64,000 bases of DNA from Streptomyces sp. ICC1 (GTDB taxonomy: Bacteria; Actinomycetota; Actinomycetes; Streptomycetales; Streptomycetaceae), in assembly GCF_003287935.1 (NCBI RefSeq), contig NZ_CP030287.1:2446267-2510266 (forward strand), written 5' to 3'. Both the position numbers and the translations under genes were made by a program. This document shows positions 16,794 through 26,643 of this stretch, piece by piece; position 1 is the first letter of the stretch, and the number at the start of each line of letters is the position of its first letter. A model generated the notes under the pieces. It did not search any database. It saw only the letters and a list, made by a program, of their open reading frames with translations, and was not told where the DNA came from.

Positions 16794-18926
16794 ATGACCC
16801 TGCCCTGGAGCACCTGGTGGCGGAGGGCCGCCGTACCGCTGCTGTGCACGGCCGCGCTGCTGCCGGCGACGACATCGGCGGCGGCCGCGGACGGCGACCG
16901 GACCGGCGACCGGACCGGCCGGCGGGCCGAAGGGCACGGCGGACCCCGTGCGCTCGCCTTCCCCCTCAACGAGACCTTCGACAGCTCCACCAACCTGGGC
17001 ACCACGAGCGGCGGCGCGAGCTACCCGGGAGAGGGCTGGCTGCGCCTGACGTCCGCCGGCACCAACCAGGCCGGCACGTGGAGGATGAAGGACTCCTTCC
17101 CCTCCAGCCTCGGCATCCTGGCCGAGTTCAGCTACGCCACGTACGGCGGAACCGCCATCGAGGGCAAGCGGGGTGACGGGCTGTCGTTCTACCTGACCGA
17201 CGGCGCGGCGGCCGCCGGCGCCGGCCCGTCCGGCGGCAGCCTCGGCTACGCCTGCACGGGCCCGGTGCCGTCCCGCTGCACGACCTCGGGCGTACCGGGC
17301 GCCTACCTCGGCATCGGACTGGACGAGTTCGGCAACTTTTCCTCGACCGTGGTCGGCAACGGCGGGCCGGGGGGCCAGCCCAACAAGATCGTGGTGCGCG
17401 GCGGAGGCAGCGCCTCGACGGGGTACCGCTACGCCACGGCCGCCGACGGACCGGGCAATACCGTGGAGACCGGCAGCCGCGCCAAGCAGCGCACGGCGCG
17501 CGTGTCCCTGCTGCCCAGCGGTACGAAGATGCTGCTGTCGGTGTGGTCCGACAGCGGCCCCGGCACGGCCATGGACCAGCTGATCACCGACTTCGACGTC
17601 ACGGGCATCACCGGCCAGCCGGCGCTGCCCGCCACCCTCAAGGTCGGTTTCTCCGCGAGCACCGGCGGCGCGACGAACATCCACGAGATCGACGACCTCC
17701 AGATCAACGTGCCGGCCGACCTGACCATCGCGAAGACGGGCTCCCCGGCGAGCGTGCCCGCCGGCGGCGGACCGGTGACCTACACGCTGGCCGTCTCCAA
17801 CAGCCAGGCCAACGAGGTCACCGGAGCCGTCGTGCGCGACACCGTGCCCGGTCTGACCAACGTGACCTGGACCTGCCGCGCCGGCACCGGCGGGACCTGC
17901 GGACGGGCGTCGGGCAGCGGGAACACCCTGGACACGACGGCCGACTTCCAGCGCGGCGGCTCCGTCACCTACACGGTCACCGGTACGGCCCCGGCGCAGC
18001 CGGCCACCCTGACGAACACGGCCACCGTGACCGCCCCGGAGGACCGCAAGGACACCAACCCGGCCGACAACAGCGCGACCGCCGCCGCCACGGTCGTGAC
18101 GGCGCGCGCCGACGTGGCGGCGGAGAAGGAGGGGCTCGGCTCCGGGCCCGTGGCCCCGGGCCAGGAGTTCGAGTACCGGATCACGGCACGCAACCTGGGG
18201 CCCTCCCACACGACCGCCGTCCAGCTCTCCGACACCCTTCCCGGGCCGCTGCGGTTCGTCTCCTCCGGCGACGGGTGCACGGCCTCGGGCCAGGTGCTGT
18301 CCTGCCCGGTCCGCGATCAGCTGAACGCCGGTACCAGCACCTCGTGGACGGTGCGCGTACGGCTGGACCCGGCCTATCAGGGCGACGGCTCGGACCTCGG
18401 GAACGTCGCGTCGCTCCGGCACGCCGTCGCCGATCCGCAGCCCGCGAACAACACCAGCGCGGCCGCCGCTCCGCCCGGCGGGGTGGCGGCCGCCCGGGCC
18501 GACCTCTCGCTGACCAAGGCCGCCGAGACCCGCTCCCCCGTGGCCCCCGGGGAGACCTTCACCTACACGGTGACCGTGCGCAACGGCGGCCCGTCCGTGG
18601 CCCGGAAGGTCACGGTCGCCGACCCGCTGCCCGCGGCGCTCGCCTTCGTCTCCTCGCCCGGGGGCTGCAGCGCCGCCGGCCGGGACGTCACCTGCGGCAC
18701 CGAGGCGACCCTGGACCCGGGCGGGGTCCGGTCGTGGACCTTCACCGTGCGCCTCGACCCGGCGTACACCGGTGACGGGACGGGCCTGCGCAACACGGCG
18801 ACCGCCCGCGCGGACACCGCCGACGCGAACCCGCTCGACAACAGCGGCTCGGCCGGCGTGCCCGGCGGGCGCGTCCGCCCGCCGAGCTCCGACATCGAGC
18901 TCACCAAGCACGCCACCGCGGGCTGA
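16794..18926 (+). CDS. Secreted protein with lectin-like domain and DUF11 repeats
   Basis: This 710-residue exported protein has a signal peptide (WWRRAAVPLLCTAALLPATTSAAAA). Residues ~55-305 look like an L-type lectin/concanavalin-like sandwich (FPLNETFDSSTNLGTTSGGASYPGEGW near the start; GDGLSFYLTDG; GAYLGIGLDEFGNFSS). DUF11 repeats follow, starting at ADLTIAKTGSP (~307), ADVAAEKEGLG (~438) and ADLSLTKAAET (~570). The chain stops after DIELTKHATAG, which is only the first strand of a further repeat. No anchor is seen, so it is probably released or loosely bound. The ATG follows an AGGA site and lies 80 bp after the previous gene, suggesting an operon. Confidence 0.8.
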   Translation: MTLPWSTWWRRAAVPLLCTAALLPATTSAAAADGDRTGDRTGRRAEGHGGPRALAFPLNETFDSSTNLGTTSGGASYPGEGWLRLTSAGTNQAGTWRMKDSFPSSLGILAEFSYATYGGTAIEGKRGDGLSFYLTDGAAAAGAGPSGGSLGYACTGPVPSRCTTSGVPGAYLGIGLDEFGNFSSTVVGNGGPGGQPNKIVVRGGGSASTGYRYATAADGPGNTVETGSRAKQRTARVSLLPSGTKMLLSVWSDSGPGTAMDQLITDFDVTGITGQPALPATLKVGFSASTGGATNIHEIDDLQINVPADLTIAKTGSPASVPAGGGPVTYTLAVSNSQANEVTGAVVRDTVPGLTNVTWTCRAGTGGTCGRASGSGNTLDTTADFQRGGSVTYTVTGTAPAQPATLTNTATVTAPEDRKDTNPADNSATAAATVVTARADVAAEKEGLGSGPVAPGQEFEYRITARNLGPSHTTAVQLSDTLPGPLRFVSSGDGCTASGQVLSCPVRDQLNAGTSTSWTVRVRLDPAYQGDGSDLGNVASLRHAVADPQPANNTSAAAAPPGGVAAARADLSLTKAAETRSPVAPGETFTYTVTVRNGGPSVARKVTVADPLPAALAFVSSPGGCSAAGRDVTCGTEATLDPGGVRSWTFTVRLDPAYTGDGTGLRNTATARADTADANPLDNSGSAGVPGGRVRPPSSDIELTKHATAG

Positions 18927-19015
18927 CGGGGCGCCCGCCCATCCGCCCCCTTCCCCCGAACTCCCGTACAGCGCTCTGTACGGTCCTCTCCCGCACGAAA
19001 CGGAAACGATGCGCG

Positions 19016-21106
19016 ATGACGACGACACCAGGCCGGCGCCCGGCGGTGTGGGCCCTGGCTCCGCTGCTCTGCGCCGCGGCCCTGTGGGCCGGACCGGTCC
19101 CCGCGGCCGCCGCCCTGCCCGGCGGAGGGCATACGGTCGAGGTGACGGCACAGCGTGCCAAGGCCCCCGGTGACCTGATCACCTACACCCTGACCGCGCG
19201 GAACAAGGGCCCGTCGGTGGCCCGGAAGGTCATCGCGACGGACCGGCTCCCCAACGGGATGTCCTTCGTGGGCTCCTCCGACGGCTGCACCGCCACCGGC
19301 CAGACCGTCACGTGCGGGCCCGAACCGCAGCTGGCCGCCGGGGAGACCAAGAGCTGGTCCTTCCAGGCCCGGCTGAGCCCCTCGTACCAGGGCGACGGCT
19401 CCGACCTCGGCAACAGCGCCACGGGCACGTCGGAAGCCACCGATCCCGACCCCGCCAACAACAAGCCGGATCCGGTGCTGCCTCCGGGGCCGTTCGATCC
19501 CGTCTCGGACCTGGCCACCGTCAAGACCCCGCTGGGCGCGGGGCCGACGGTCCCGGGCCAGGAGTACGAGTACGAGGTCCGCACGACCAACAAGGGGCCC
19601 TCGGACGCGCGCAACGTCGTGGTGACCGACGCCCTGCCCGACGGGCTGACGTTCGTATCCTCGGCCGGTCCGTGCGCTGCTTCCGGACGGACCGTCACCT
19701 GTGGTCCGCTGGCCCGCCTCGTGCCGGGCGCGGAGGTGAAGTGGACGTTCAAGGTGAAGCTGGACGCCGCCTACGCCGGTGACGGCAGCGACCTGCGCAA
19801 CACCGCGACCTCCGCCTCCGCGTCCAAGGACCCGGAGCCCACCGACAACACCTCGCACGCCGTACTGCCCCCGGGCGGGGTGACCGCCCCGCAGGCCGAC
19901 GTGTGGACGACCAAGCGGCCCGCGAACGACACCCCGATCGCACCCGGGCAGACCTTCGAGTACGTGGTGACCGCGACCAACGACGGCCCGTCCCGGGCCG
20001 TCGGCACGGCGATCACCGACAAGCTGCCCGCGCAGCTCGCCTTCGTCTCCTCCCCCGACGGCTGCTCGGACACCGACGGTACGGTCAGCTGCGGCCCGGT
20101 GGCCGTACTGGAGCCGGCGGCGTCCCGCACCTGGCGGTTCACCGTCCGCCTCGACAGCGGCTACACCGGCAACGGCTCCGACATCCGCAACACGGCGACC
20201 GCCGCCTCGCGGACCAAGGACCCCAAACCGGAGAACAACACGAGCAGCCCGGCGGGCCTGCCCGGCAGCACCGTCAACAAGCCGACCGCGGACCTGGCGG
20301 TGACCAAGGAGGCAGTCGGCACCAAGCCGCCGGTGCCGGGCGAGACCTTCGACTACCGGATCCGGGTCACCAACAACGGCCCGTCCGCCGACGCCTTCAA
20401 CGTCAAGCTCTCCGACAACCTCCCCGAGGGCCTCTCGTACGTGGCGTCCTCCCCCGCCGGATGCACCGTCGCCGGACACCTGGTGTCGTGCAAGCGCACC
20501 AGCCCGCTCAAGGTCGGCGAGACGGTCGAGTACCTGCTCACCGTCAAGGTCGATCCCGCGTACGGCGGCGACGGCAGCGACCTGAAGAACACCGCCCGGG
20601 TGACGGCGGACAACATCGACCCGGCGAGCCAGAACGACAGCAGCACCGCGACCGTGCCCGGCGGGCACGTCACGGACCCCGCCGCGGACCTCGCCATCAC
20701 CAAGAAGCCCGTCCAGACGGCCCCCGTGGCCCCGGGCGAGACCTTCGACTACGCCCTGACCGTCACCAACAACGGCCCCTCGCAGGCCGAGCAGATCACG
20801 GTCTCCGACACGCTGCCGACCGCGCTGAGCTTCGTCTCCGGCGACGCCACGTGCACCTCCGGACGGACCGTCACCTGCGGCCCGCTGCCGCGCCTGGCGC
20901 CCGGGGCCTCGATGACCTGGGTCATCAAGGTGAAGCTGGACCCGGAGTACACCGGCAACGGCTCCGACATCCGCAACACCGCCACCGTCGACTCGCTGAC
21001 CGCCGACCCCAGGCCCGCGAACAACACGAGCGCGGCCGCCGGCCCGCCCGGCGGCACGGTCAAGGACCCGACGGCCGACTTGGAGGTGGGCAAGACGACC
21101 CCCTGA
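19016..21106 (+). CDS. Secreted protein with five DUF11 repeats
   Basis: This 696-residue exported protein has a signal peptide (RRPAVWALAPLLCAAALWAGPVPAAAA) and five head-to-tail DUF11 repeats of ~130 residues. They begin near 40 (HTVEVTAQRAKAPGD), 162, 297, 426 and 557 and each carries TN(K/N/D)GPS and a conserved Cys pair around SPDGC / VTCGP. As in the preceding gene, the protein ends a few residues into a further repeat (ADLEVGKTTP). The disulfide-bearing sandwich rod suggests a surface stalk or adhesin. It is 89 bp downstream of the second DUF11 gene and followed by a hairpin terminator. The repeats are similar enough that recombination between them is plausible. Confidence 0.8.
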   Translation: MTTTPGRRPAVWALAPLLCAAALWAGPVPAAAALPGGGHTVEVTAQRAKAPGDLITYTLTARNKGPSVARKVIATDRLPNGMSFVGSSDGCTATGQTVTCGPEPQLAAGETKSWSFQARLSPSYQGDGSDLGNSATGTSEATDPDPANNKPDPVLPPGPFDPVSDLATVKTPLGAGPTVPGQEYEYEVRTTNKGPSDARNVVVTDALPDGLTFVSSAGPCAASGRTVTCGPLARLVPGAEVKWTFKVKLDAAYAGDGSDLRNTATSASASKDPEPTDNTSHAVLPPGGVTAPQADVWTTKRPANDTPIAPGQTFEYVVTATNDGPSRAVGTAITDKLPAQLAFVSSPDGCSDTDGTVSCGPVAVLEPAASRTWRFTVRLDSGYTGNGSDIRNTATAASRTKDPKPENNTSSPAGLPGSTVNKPTADLAVTKEAVGTKPPVPGETFDYRIRVTNNGPSADAFNVKLSDNLPEGLSYVASSPAGCTVAGHLVSCKRTSPLKVGETVEYLLTVKVDPAYGGDGSDLKNTARVTADNIDPASQNDSSTATVPGGHVTDPAADLAITKKPVQTAPVAPGETFDYALTVTNNGPSQAEQITVSDTLPTALSFVSGDATCTSGRTVTCGPLPRLAPGASMTWVIKVKLDPEYTGNGSDIRNTATVDSLTADPRPANNTSAAAGPPGGTVKDPTADLEVGKTTP

Positions 21107-21130
21107 CCACACGGCGCGTACGGCGCGTAC

Positions 21131-21167
21131 GGAAGGCCGGCAGGGCACCGCGCCCCGCCGGCCTTCC
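21131..21167 (+). terminator. Terminator hairpin after the DUF11 cluster
   Basis: An 11-bp perfect stem (GGAAGGCCGGC / GCCGGCCTTCC) with a 15-nt loop lies 24 bases after the third DUF11 stop. It probably ends the three-gene transcript. Confidence 0.6.
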
Positions 21168-21287
21168 GGCGTGCCGGGGAGGGACTCCGGGACGCACCTC
21201 GCGCGGACGATCACTCGGATGACGGACCGGGCGGGCGGGGCGGGCCCGGCGGCCCTTGACTGGACGGAGTCGAATCAAGGAGGCGTG

Positions 21288-21788
21288 ATGGCAGGCGTAC
21301 GCGGGCACGGGCTGGCAGGTGTGGTGATGGTGGCCCTGGCGTTGGGCGCCACGGGCTGTTCGGACGGCGACGGAGCCTCCGCCGCGGCCTCGAAGGCGGC
21401 GTCCGCCGCGGCGTCGGCGGGGGCGGTGGTGTCCTCGGCCGCCTCCGCGGCGTCGGAGGCGGTCGAGTCGGCGGCGGCCGTCGCGAAGGACAAGCTCTCC
21501 GAGGTCAAGGACGGCGTCGACGCGAAGGACGAGGTCACGCTGGGCGCGCCCGCGAAGGACGCGGACGGGCGCTCCACCGTGTCGGTCTCCGCCAGGAACT
21601 CGGACGGTTCGAAGAAGTCCTTCGCCGTGCAGGTGGACTTCAAGGACGAGAGCGGAAAGCTCCTGGACACCGTGGTGGTCACGATCTCGGACGTGGCCGC
21701 GAACGCCACCGGCGAGGGCACGGCGCGCAGCACCCACACGCTGTCGGGCACGGTCACGGCGGAGACGGGGAAGGCCCTGCGCTACTGA
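21288..21788 (+). CDS. Small Ala/Ser-rich lipoprotein
   Basis: This 166-residue predicted lipoprotein has a hydrophobic signal ending in the lipobox ATGC (Cys24). A long Ala/Ser helical segment (~30-75, AAASKAASAAASAGAVV and onward, with EAVESAAAVAKDKLSEVKDG) suggests a coiled or amphipathic spacer. A compact C-terminal domain follows (~85-166, DEVTLGAPAKDADGRSTVSVSARN) that resembles a beta-sandwich. The ATG is preceded by a strong AAGGAGG. No enzymatic motif is visible. It may be an envelope-stress or cell-surface protein. Confidence 0.7.
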   Translation: MAGVRGHGLAGVVMVALALGATGCSDGDGASAAASKAASAAASAGAVVSSAASAASEAVESAAAVAKDKLSEVKDGVDAKDEVTLGAPAKDADGRSTVSVSARNSDGSKKSFAVQVDFKDESGKLLDTVVVTISDVAANATGEGTARSTHTLSGTVTAETGKALRY

Positions 21789-21910
21789 GCCGCGCGACGG
21801 GGAGTCGAATTCACCCGAACGGCGGCGCTCCGGTGTCCGTCCGCGCCCCCGCCGCGGACGCTGGCCCAGACGCCGGACCCTCGGCGTCCCGCCCGACGAA
21901 GGAGCTTCTC

Positions 21911-22360
21911 GTGGCACAGACAACGCCCCCCAGCAGGGCCCCCCGAAGTCAGGACCCCACCGCCGGGCAGAGCGCGTGGGCGGCGGGCGGCACGGTGTTC
22001 GCCGGTGTCCTGATGCTCGTCGAAGGCGTCCTCGGCATCCTCAAGGGGATCGTCGGCATCGCGGAGGACGACGTCTACACGCGCGTCGGCGACTACACCT
22101 TCAAGTTCGACGTCACGGCGTGGGGCTGGATCCACCTCATCGTGGGCATCGTGCTCGCCGTCGTCGGCGTGGGCATCCTCAAGGGCGCCGCGTGGGCCAG
22201 GGTCACGGGCGTGGTGATCGCCTCGCTGGACATCATCCTGAACTTCCTGTGGCTGCCCTACACGCCGCTCTGGGCGCTCATCTCGATCGCCATCGGCGTC
22301 TTCGTCATCTGGGCCCTGTGCACGGACAGGAGCGACACCCGCCGGACCACCGCGACCTGA
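21911..22360 (+). CDS. DUF7144-type small integral membrane protein
   Basis: This 149-residue protein has four predicted transmembrane helices. They lie at ~22-45 (WAAGGTVFAGVLMLVEGVLGILKGI), ~75-97 (HLIVGIVLAVVGVGILKG), ~100-120 (ARVTGVVIASLDIILNFLWL) and ~124-142 (ALISIAIGVFVIWAL). The pattern, including the loop DDVYTRVGDYTFKFDVTAWGWIH, is common in streptomycete proteins of unknown function. The GTG with GGAG upstream is preferred over an ATG 78 bp earlier that would add an Ala/Pro-rich stretch. It is followed by two hairpins. Confidence 0.8.
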   Translation: MAQTTPPSRAPRSQDPTAGQSAWAAGGTVFAGVLMLVEGVLGILKGIVGIAEDDVYTRVGDYTFKFDVTAWGWIHLIVGIVLAVVGVGILKGAAWARVTGVVIASLDIILNFLWLPYTPLWALISIAIGVFVIWALCTDRSDTRRTTAT

Positions 22361-22362
22361 CC

Positions 22363-22430
22363 GGAGGCGGCCCCCGCCGCCTCCTCCGTCCACGCGCCGA
22401 GCGCCGGGGCACTGCTCCGGCGCTCGGCGC
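22363..22430 (+). terminator. Two consecutive hairpins (double terminator)
   Basis: An 8-bp stem at 22363-22384 is followed by a perfect 14-bp stem at 22394-22430 (left arm GCGCCGAGCGCCGG, 9-nt loop). Both lie directly after the membrane protein stop and well before the channel gene. Confidence 0.65.
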
Positions 22431-22565
22431 ACCCTTGGCGCGTTCACACCTCTGGGTGAGCCCGGCGGGGTTCTCGGCGGGCCGGAGCGGCGATCTGCCT
22501 AGGCTGGCTCCCGGAGTGGCGGGCAGCCGCTCCACCGGCGCGTCGACTCACGTACGGGAGCTTGT

Positions 22566-24518
22566 GTGGCGCAGCAACACACGACGTCACTGCGGCTCCG
22601 CCTCCGGTACCGCTTCGACCATCTGGTCTCGGGGGGAACGGCCGCGCTCATCGGCTGGCTCGCCCTGGCCTGCCTCGCCGTCGTCGTTCCGGCGAGCACG
22701 GTCCTCGTATGGTCCGACCGGGCCGCTCCGGCCACGCTCTCCGGCCGGCTCGCCGCCGTGTGGGTCAGCGTCGGCCAGACCCTGAAGATCGGGGGTGCGC
22801 TCGGCTCCCCGCTCTACGTGCTGGCCTCCGTGTCCCTCGCGCTCGTGGCGCTGCTCTTCGTGTCGACCCTGGTCAGCCTGATCACCACGGGCATCAACGG
22901 GCGCATCATGTCGCTGCGCCTCGGCCACTCCACCGTGGTGGAGACGCGGGACACCGTCGTACTGGGGTGGTCGGACCAGGTGTTCCCCGTGATCGCGGAG
23001 CTGGTGGCCGCGAACGCGAACCAGCGCCTCTCCGCCATCGCCGTGCTCGCCCCGCAGGACAAGGTGCGGATGGAGGACGAGATCTCCACCCGCGTCAGCG
23101 ACAGGGCCAGGGGCCGGACGCGGATCGTCTGCCGCAGCGGGAGCACCACCGACCCCACCGAGCTGTGCCGGGTGAGTCCGCACACCGCGAAGGCGGTGCT
23201 GGTGCTGCCTCCCGCCGGGGACTCGGGTGACGCCCACGTGGTGAAGACGCTGCTCGCCCTCGACGCGGCCGTCCCCGGGGCGGGAGGTGGCGGAGCCGTG
23301 GTGGTCGCCGCCGTCCGCGACTCCCGCAACCACATGACCGCCAAGCTGGCCGCCGGACCCTTGGGACACGTCCTGTGCGTCGACGACATCGTCGCCCGGC
23401 TCCTCGTCCAGACCGCCCTGCAGCCCGGCCTCTCGCTCGTCTACTCGGAGCTGCTGGCCTTCGAGGGCGACGAGTTGTACCCGGTCGCCGCCGAGGACCT
23501 CGTGGGGCGTACGTTCGGAGAGGCGCTGCTGTCCTTCGCCACGTCCTCGGCGGTCGGCCTGCTGCACCCCGACGGGAGCGTCACCCTCAATCCCGGTCCG
23601 GGGTCGGTGATCGGCCCGGCCGACCGGATCATCGTCATCTCCCGGGACGACGACACGGCCGTGCGGGAGGACGTCGCCTCCCATGTCGAGGAGGCCGCGA
23701 TCGTGACGGCCGGGGGCTGGACCGCCCGGCCCGAGCGCCTCCTCATGCTCGGCTGGAACCGCCGCGCCCGGCTCGTCATCGAGCAGCTCGACCAGTACGT
23801 GAGCCCGGGAACCACCCTCGACGTCGTGGCGCTCGGCGAGTACGCGGCCACGCCCGGCGGCCGGGCCGTCCCCGCCTCGTGGTCCCGCCTCGAAGTCTCC
23901 TTCCACGACGGCGACATCACCGATCCGCTCACCCTGGCCAAGCTGGACGTGCCCTCGTACGACAGCGTGATCGTGCTCGGTGAGGCGGATCCCGTGCCCC
24001 CGGCTCCGGACTCGCCCATCGCCCCCCTCGCCACGGCGACGGATCCGCAGGCCCGGGCCGACGACAGGACACTGGTCGCCCTGCTGCACCTGCGGGCCAT
24101 CGGGGAGTGCGCACAGGTGGAACTCGCGCTCACCACCGAGATGTCCGACGACGGCAACCGGCTCCTCGCGCCCGCCCGGGACGGCGCCGACTTCATCGTG
24201 AGCGGCAGGCTGATCAGCCTGCTGATGACCCAGATCTCGGAGAGTCCGTATCTCGCGGAGGTCTTCGAGGAGTTGTTCAAAGCGGAGGGCCACGAGTTCC
24301 ACCTCAGGCCGGCCGCGGACTACGTCCGGGCCGGCGCCGAGGTCTCCTTCGCCACCGTCGTCGAATCGGCGCGGCGGCGCCGCGAGTGCGCGGTCGGCTA
24401 CCGGCTGCGCGCTCGTGGCTCCACGGGCCCCGACTTCGGGGTGCGGATCAATCCCGACAAGCGGCAGCGGGTCCGGTTCTGCGAGGAGGACTGGCTGATC
24501 GTGCTCGCCGAGAGCTGA
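22566..24518 (+). CDS. CASTOR/POLLUX-related putative ion channel with RCK-type NAD-binding domains
   Basis: This 650-residue membrane protein has two N-terminal helices (~20-43 and ~75-100). Soluble regulator domains follow with Rossmann-like strands (TVVLGWSDQVFPVIAELVAAN near 120; LLMLGWNRRARLVIEQLDQY near 395). This is the layout of bacterial relatives of the plant CASTOR/POLLUX channels, which gate K+ or Ca2+ by ligand binding to RCK domains. A second RCK half (DITDPLTLAKLDVPSYDSVIVLGEAD) and the C-terminal segment complete the array. The GTG start has GGGAG five bases upstream. It converges with the amine oxidase gene six bases away. Confidence 0.8.
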   Translation: MAQQHTTSLRLRLRYRFDHLVSGGTAALIGWLALACLAVVVPASTVLVWSDRAAPATLSGRLAAVWVSVGQTLKIGGALGSPLYVLASVSLALVALLFVSTLVSLITTGINGRIMSLRLGHSTVVETRDTVVLGWSDQVFPVIAELVAANANQRLSAIAVLAPQDKVRMEDEISTRVSDRARGRTRIVCRSGSTTDPTELCRVSPHTAKAVLVLPPAGDSGDAHVVKTLLALDAAVPGAGGGGAVVVAAVRDSRNHMTAKLAAGPLGHVLCVDDIVARLLVQTALQPGLSLVYSELLAFEGDELYPVAAEDLVGRTFGEALLSFATSSAVGLLHPDGSVTLNPGPGSVIGPADRIIVISRDDDTAVREDVASHVEEAAIVTAGGWTARPERLLMLGWNRRARLVIEQLDQYVSPGTTLDVVALGEYAATPGGRAVPASWSRLEVSFHDGDITDPLTLAKLDVPSYDSVIVLGEADPVPPAPDSPIAPLATATDPQARADDRTLVALLHLRAIGECAQVELALTTEMSDDGNRLLAPARDGADFIVSGRLISLLMTQISESPYLAEVFEELFKAEGHEFHLRPAADYVRAGAEVSFATVVESARRRRECAVGYRLRARGSTGPDFGVRINPDKRQRVRFCEEDWLIVLAES

Positions 24519-24524
24519 CGGCCG

Positions 24525-26468
24525 CTACGCCGTGTGGACTTCCAGGGCGGTCCGCACCGCGGATTCCAGGGCTCCCTCGATCCAGGCGGGCTTGATGGAG
24601 GTGTGGCACCCGGCGAAGTGCAGAGCCCCCTCGGCGCTTCGGACATGGGGGAAGAGCTCGGTGTGCTGGCCCGGCAGCAGCACGGACGCCTCACCGTAGG
24701 CGTACGGGTCGCGCATCCAGGACTGGGTGCGGCCGACGCCCGTGTAGAACACCTCGATGCGCTGCCCGAACACCTCCTGGACGCCGGCGAGGGCGCGCGG
24801 GTAGCGCTCCTCGTCGTCCAGGGAGTCCCACTTCAGGGCGTCGTCCGACCAGCTGTAGGAGGCGAGGATGACGCCGCCCGCGCTGCCTTCGACGGGGTAG
24901 GAGGGCTGGAACATGAACCGGTTGGGGTTGTCGGTGGCCGACCCGCCGCCGATGACGCCGGCCGCCTCGGGCTGGTCTCGGGTGACCACCCGGCTGGCGG
25001 CGTAGTGGGAGCGCTGGCCCGCGGAGATGTGGCCCCCGGGTACGGAGGAGTGGGCGCCCAGCAGGGTCCCGTTCGCCGGGCTCTGCCCGGTCTGGTACTT
25101 CCGGTACAGCCCGGGCTGTACGGCCTCCAGCTCGCGCTTCCAGTCGGCCTCGTCGAACTCCCACCAGCGGCGGCTGAATTCGAGCAGCACCTTCGTGGCG
25201 GCGTCGTAGTGCAGCTCGGTGACCGCGCGCCGCTTGCCGTACGAGAGCGCCGGGCTGACGGGGATGTGGCGCAGCCCGGAGAAGGGGACGGTGATGATGG
25301 CGGTGTCGGCGGTGAAGGTCTCGCGCCGCACGGGGCTGCCGCCGCGGCCCTCGGAGACGGTTTCGACGCTGACCGTGCCCTCGCCGTGGGTGATGCGGGT
25401 GGCACGGCGGTCGAGCCGTACGAGGTCCTTGACCCGGGCGTACATCGCGTCGGCCAGGGTGGCGGTGCCGTCGGGCAGTTCGTAGAAGGCGGTGTCGGGG
25501 CTGATCAGCGAGGCGCCGATGAAGCTGTGTACGAAGGCGAGGTGCAGGCGGGAGGTGAGGTTCTCGACGGTGCCGATCAGGTCGATGGTCCGCTCGTCGA
25601 GCTTGGCCTCCTCCGTCAGGAAGCGGTACATCGACATGTGGCCGTAGCGCTGGATGACGCGCGCCCAGCCCTCGACGAGTTCCTTGTCCTTCTTGCCCTC
25701 GATCTCCCCCCGCACGGGGGCGAAGGCGTCGCGGACGATCTGCGAGGAGGATACGGACTCGTACGCCTTCGACACTCCGAAGGAACGGTTGAGCGCCTGC
25801 GGGGCGCGCGCGTAGTCGGCGCGGCGGACCCGGATGCCGTTGACGTGGATCCACGTGCGGTACGCGGGGCGGCCGGCCCCGTCCACGTCGACCAGGTGGA
25901 AGCGGCGGCGCTTGAGGCCGAGGCCGTCCATCAGCCCGGTGACCAGCGGGTGGCTGTCGGGGATGCGCATCGCGCCGGCCTCGGCGTACTGCTTCGGGTC
26001 GGCGAAGGGCTGGGCGGCGTTCTCGTGGCCGCCGGTGCGGAAGGTCTTGATCCGGCCGCCCACCCGGTTGGCGTTGGCCTCGATGACGGTGACCTGGTGG
26101 CCGGCCTCGCGCAGGAGATGGGCGGCGGTCAGGCCGGCCGGCCCGGCGCCGACGATCAGCACCTTCTTGCCGGGACGGCGCGAGCGGGGCAGGCCGTTCT
26201 TCAGCAGGATGTCGGCGTAGCGCGGGACCAGCGGCTGGTCCTCGCCGTCCCGTACGAGGATGGCCCGGGCGATCGTCAGGCAGGCGTCCCAGTCGGCGAC
26301 CGCGGCGCCGGGGACGGCCTGCGAGGTCTCGGCGGAGGTGACGGCGCCCGCCAGCCCGCCGGCTCCGGCGACGGCGGCGGCGCCGACGATGACGGTACGG
26401 CGGGAGGGCCGGCGGGAGGGCGCCGGAGCTTCGGGGGATGCGGAGTTGGCGTCGGGATCCATGATCAT
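24525..26468 (-). CDS. Flavin monoamine oxidase / L-amino-acid oxidase-type enzyme, Tat-exported
   Basis: This 647-residue flavoenzyme has a twin-arginine-type leader ([22 protein letters not shown]). The FAD dinucleotide-binding motif is [29 protein letters not shown] near 110-138, followed by the GGRIKTF segment. The C-terminal FAD-contacting motif is seen as [27 protein letters not shown] near the end. It oxidatively deaminates an amine or amino acid, releasing peroxide; substrate unknown. Length and order match actinobacterial L-amino-acid oxidases. Two in-frame ATGs (26468 and 26462) are possible starts. Its promoter would lie in the 175-bp gap next to the tdk fragment. Confidence 0.85.
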   Translation of the reverse strand: MIMDPDANSASPEAPAPSRRPSRRTVIVGAAAVAGAGGLAGAVTSAETSQAVPGAAVADWDACLTIARAILVRDGEDQPLVPRYADILLKNGLPRSRRPGKKVLIVGAGPAGLTAAHLLREAGHQVTVIEANANRVGGRIKTFRTGGHENAAQPFADPKQYAEAGAMRIPDSHPLVTGLMDGLGLKRRRFHLVDVDGAGRPAYRTWIHVNGIRVRRADYARAPQALNRSFGVSKAYESVSSSQIVRDAFAPVRGEIEGKKDKELVEGWARVIQRYGHMSMYRFLTEEAKLDERTIDLIGTVENLTSRLHLAFVHSFIGASLISPDTAFYELPDGTATLADAMYARVKDLVRLDRRATRITHGEGTVSVETVSEGRGGSPVRRETFTADTAIITVPFSGLRHIPVSPALSYGKRRAVTELHYDAATKVLLEFSRRWWEFDEADWKRELEAVQPGLYRKYQTGQSPANGTLLGAHSSVPGGHISAGQRSHYAASRVVTRDQPEAAGVIGGGSATDNPNRFMFQPSYPVEGSAGGVILASYSWSDDALKWDSLDDEERYPRALAGVQEVFGQRIEVFYTGVGRTQSWMRDPYAYGEASVLLPGQHTELFPHVRSAEGALHFAGCHTSIKPAWIEGALESAVRTALEVHTA

Positions 26469-26643
26469 GGCCCAACTCTTGCGGCCCTCCCCGGCCCGGA
26501 CCGCCAGAATGCGCCCGCGCGGGCAAGTACCACCCGGACGTGCGTCTCGGTCCGCCCCGCGCTGACGAACAGCCTTTCGCACGACCGCCCTTCGCCCCCC
26601 GCCCCAGGGCCGCCACAGGCCCGCAGGCCCGCAGGGAAGGCCG

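Noticed and set aside
15858..19151. 1097-codon minus-strand ORF across the DUF11 genes
   Set aside because: Repetitive Arg/Gly/Ala composition with no domain; antisense of three coherent secreted proteins.
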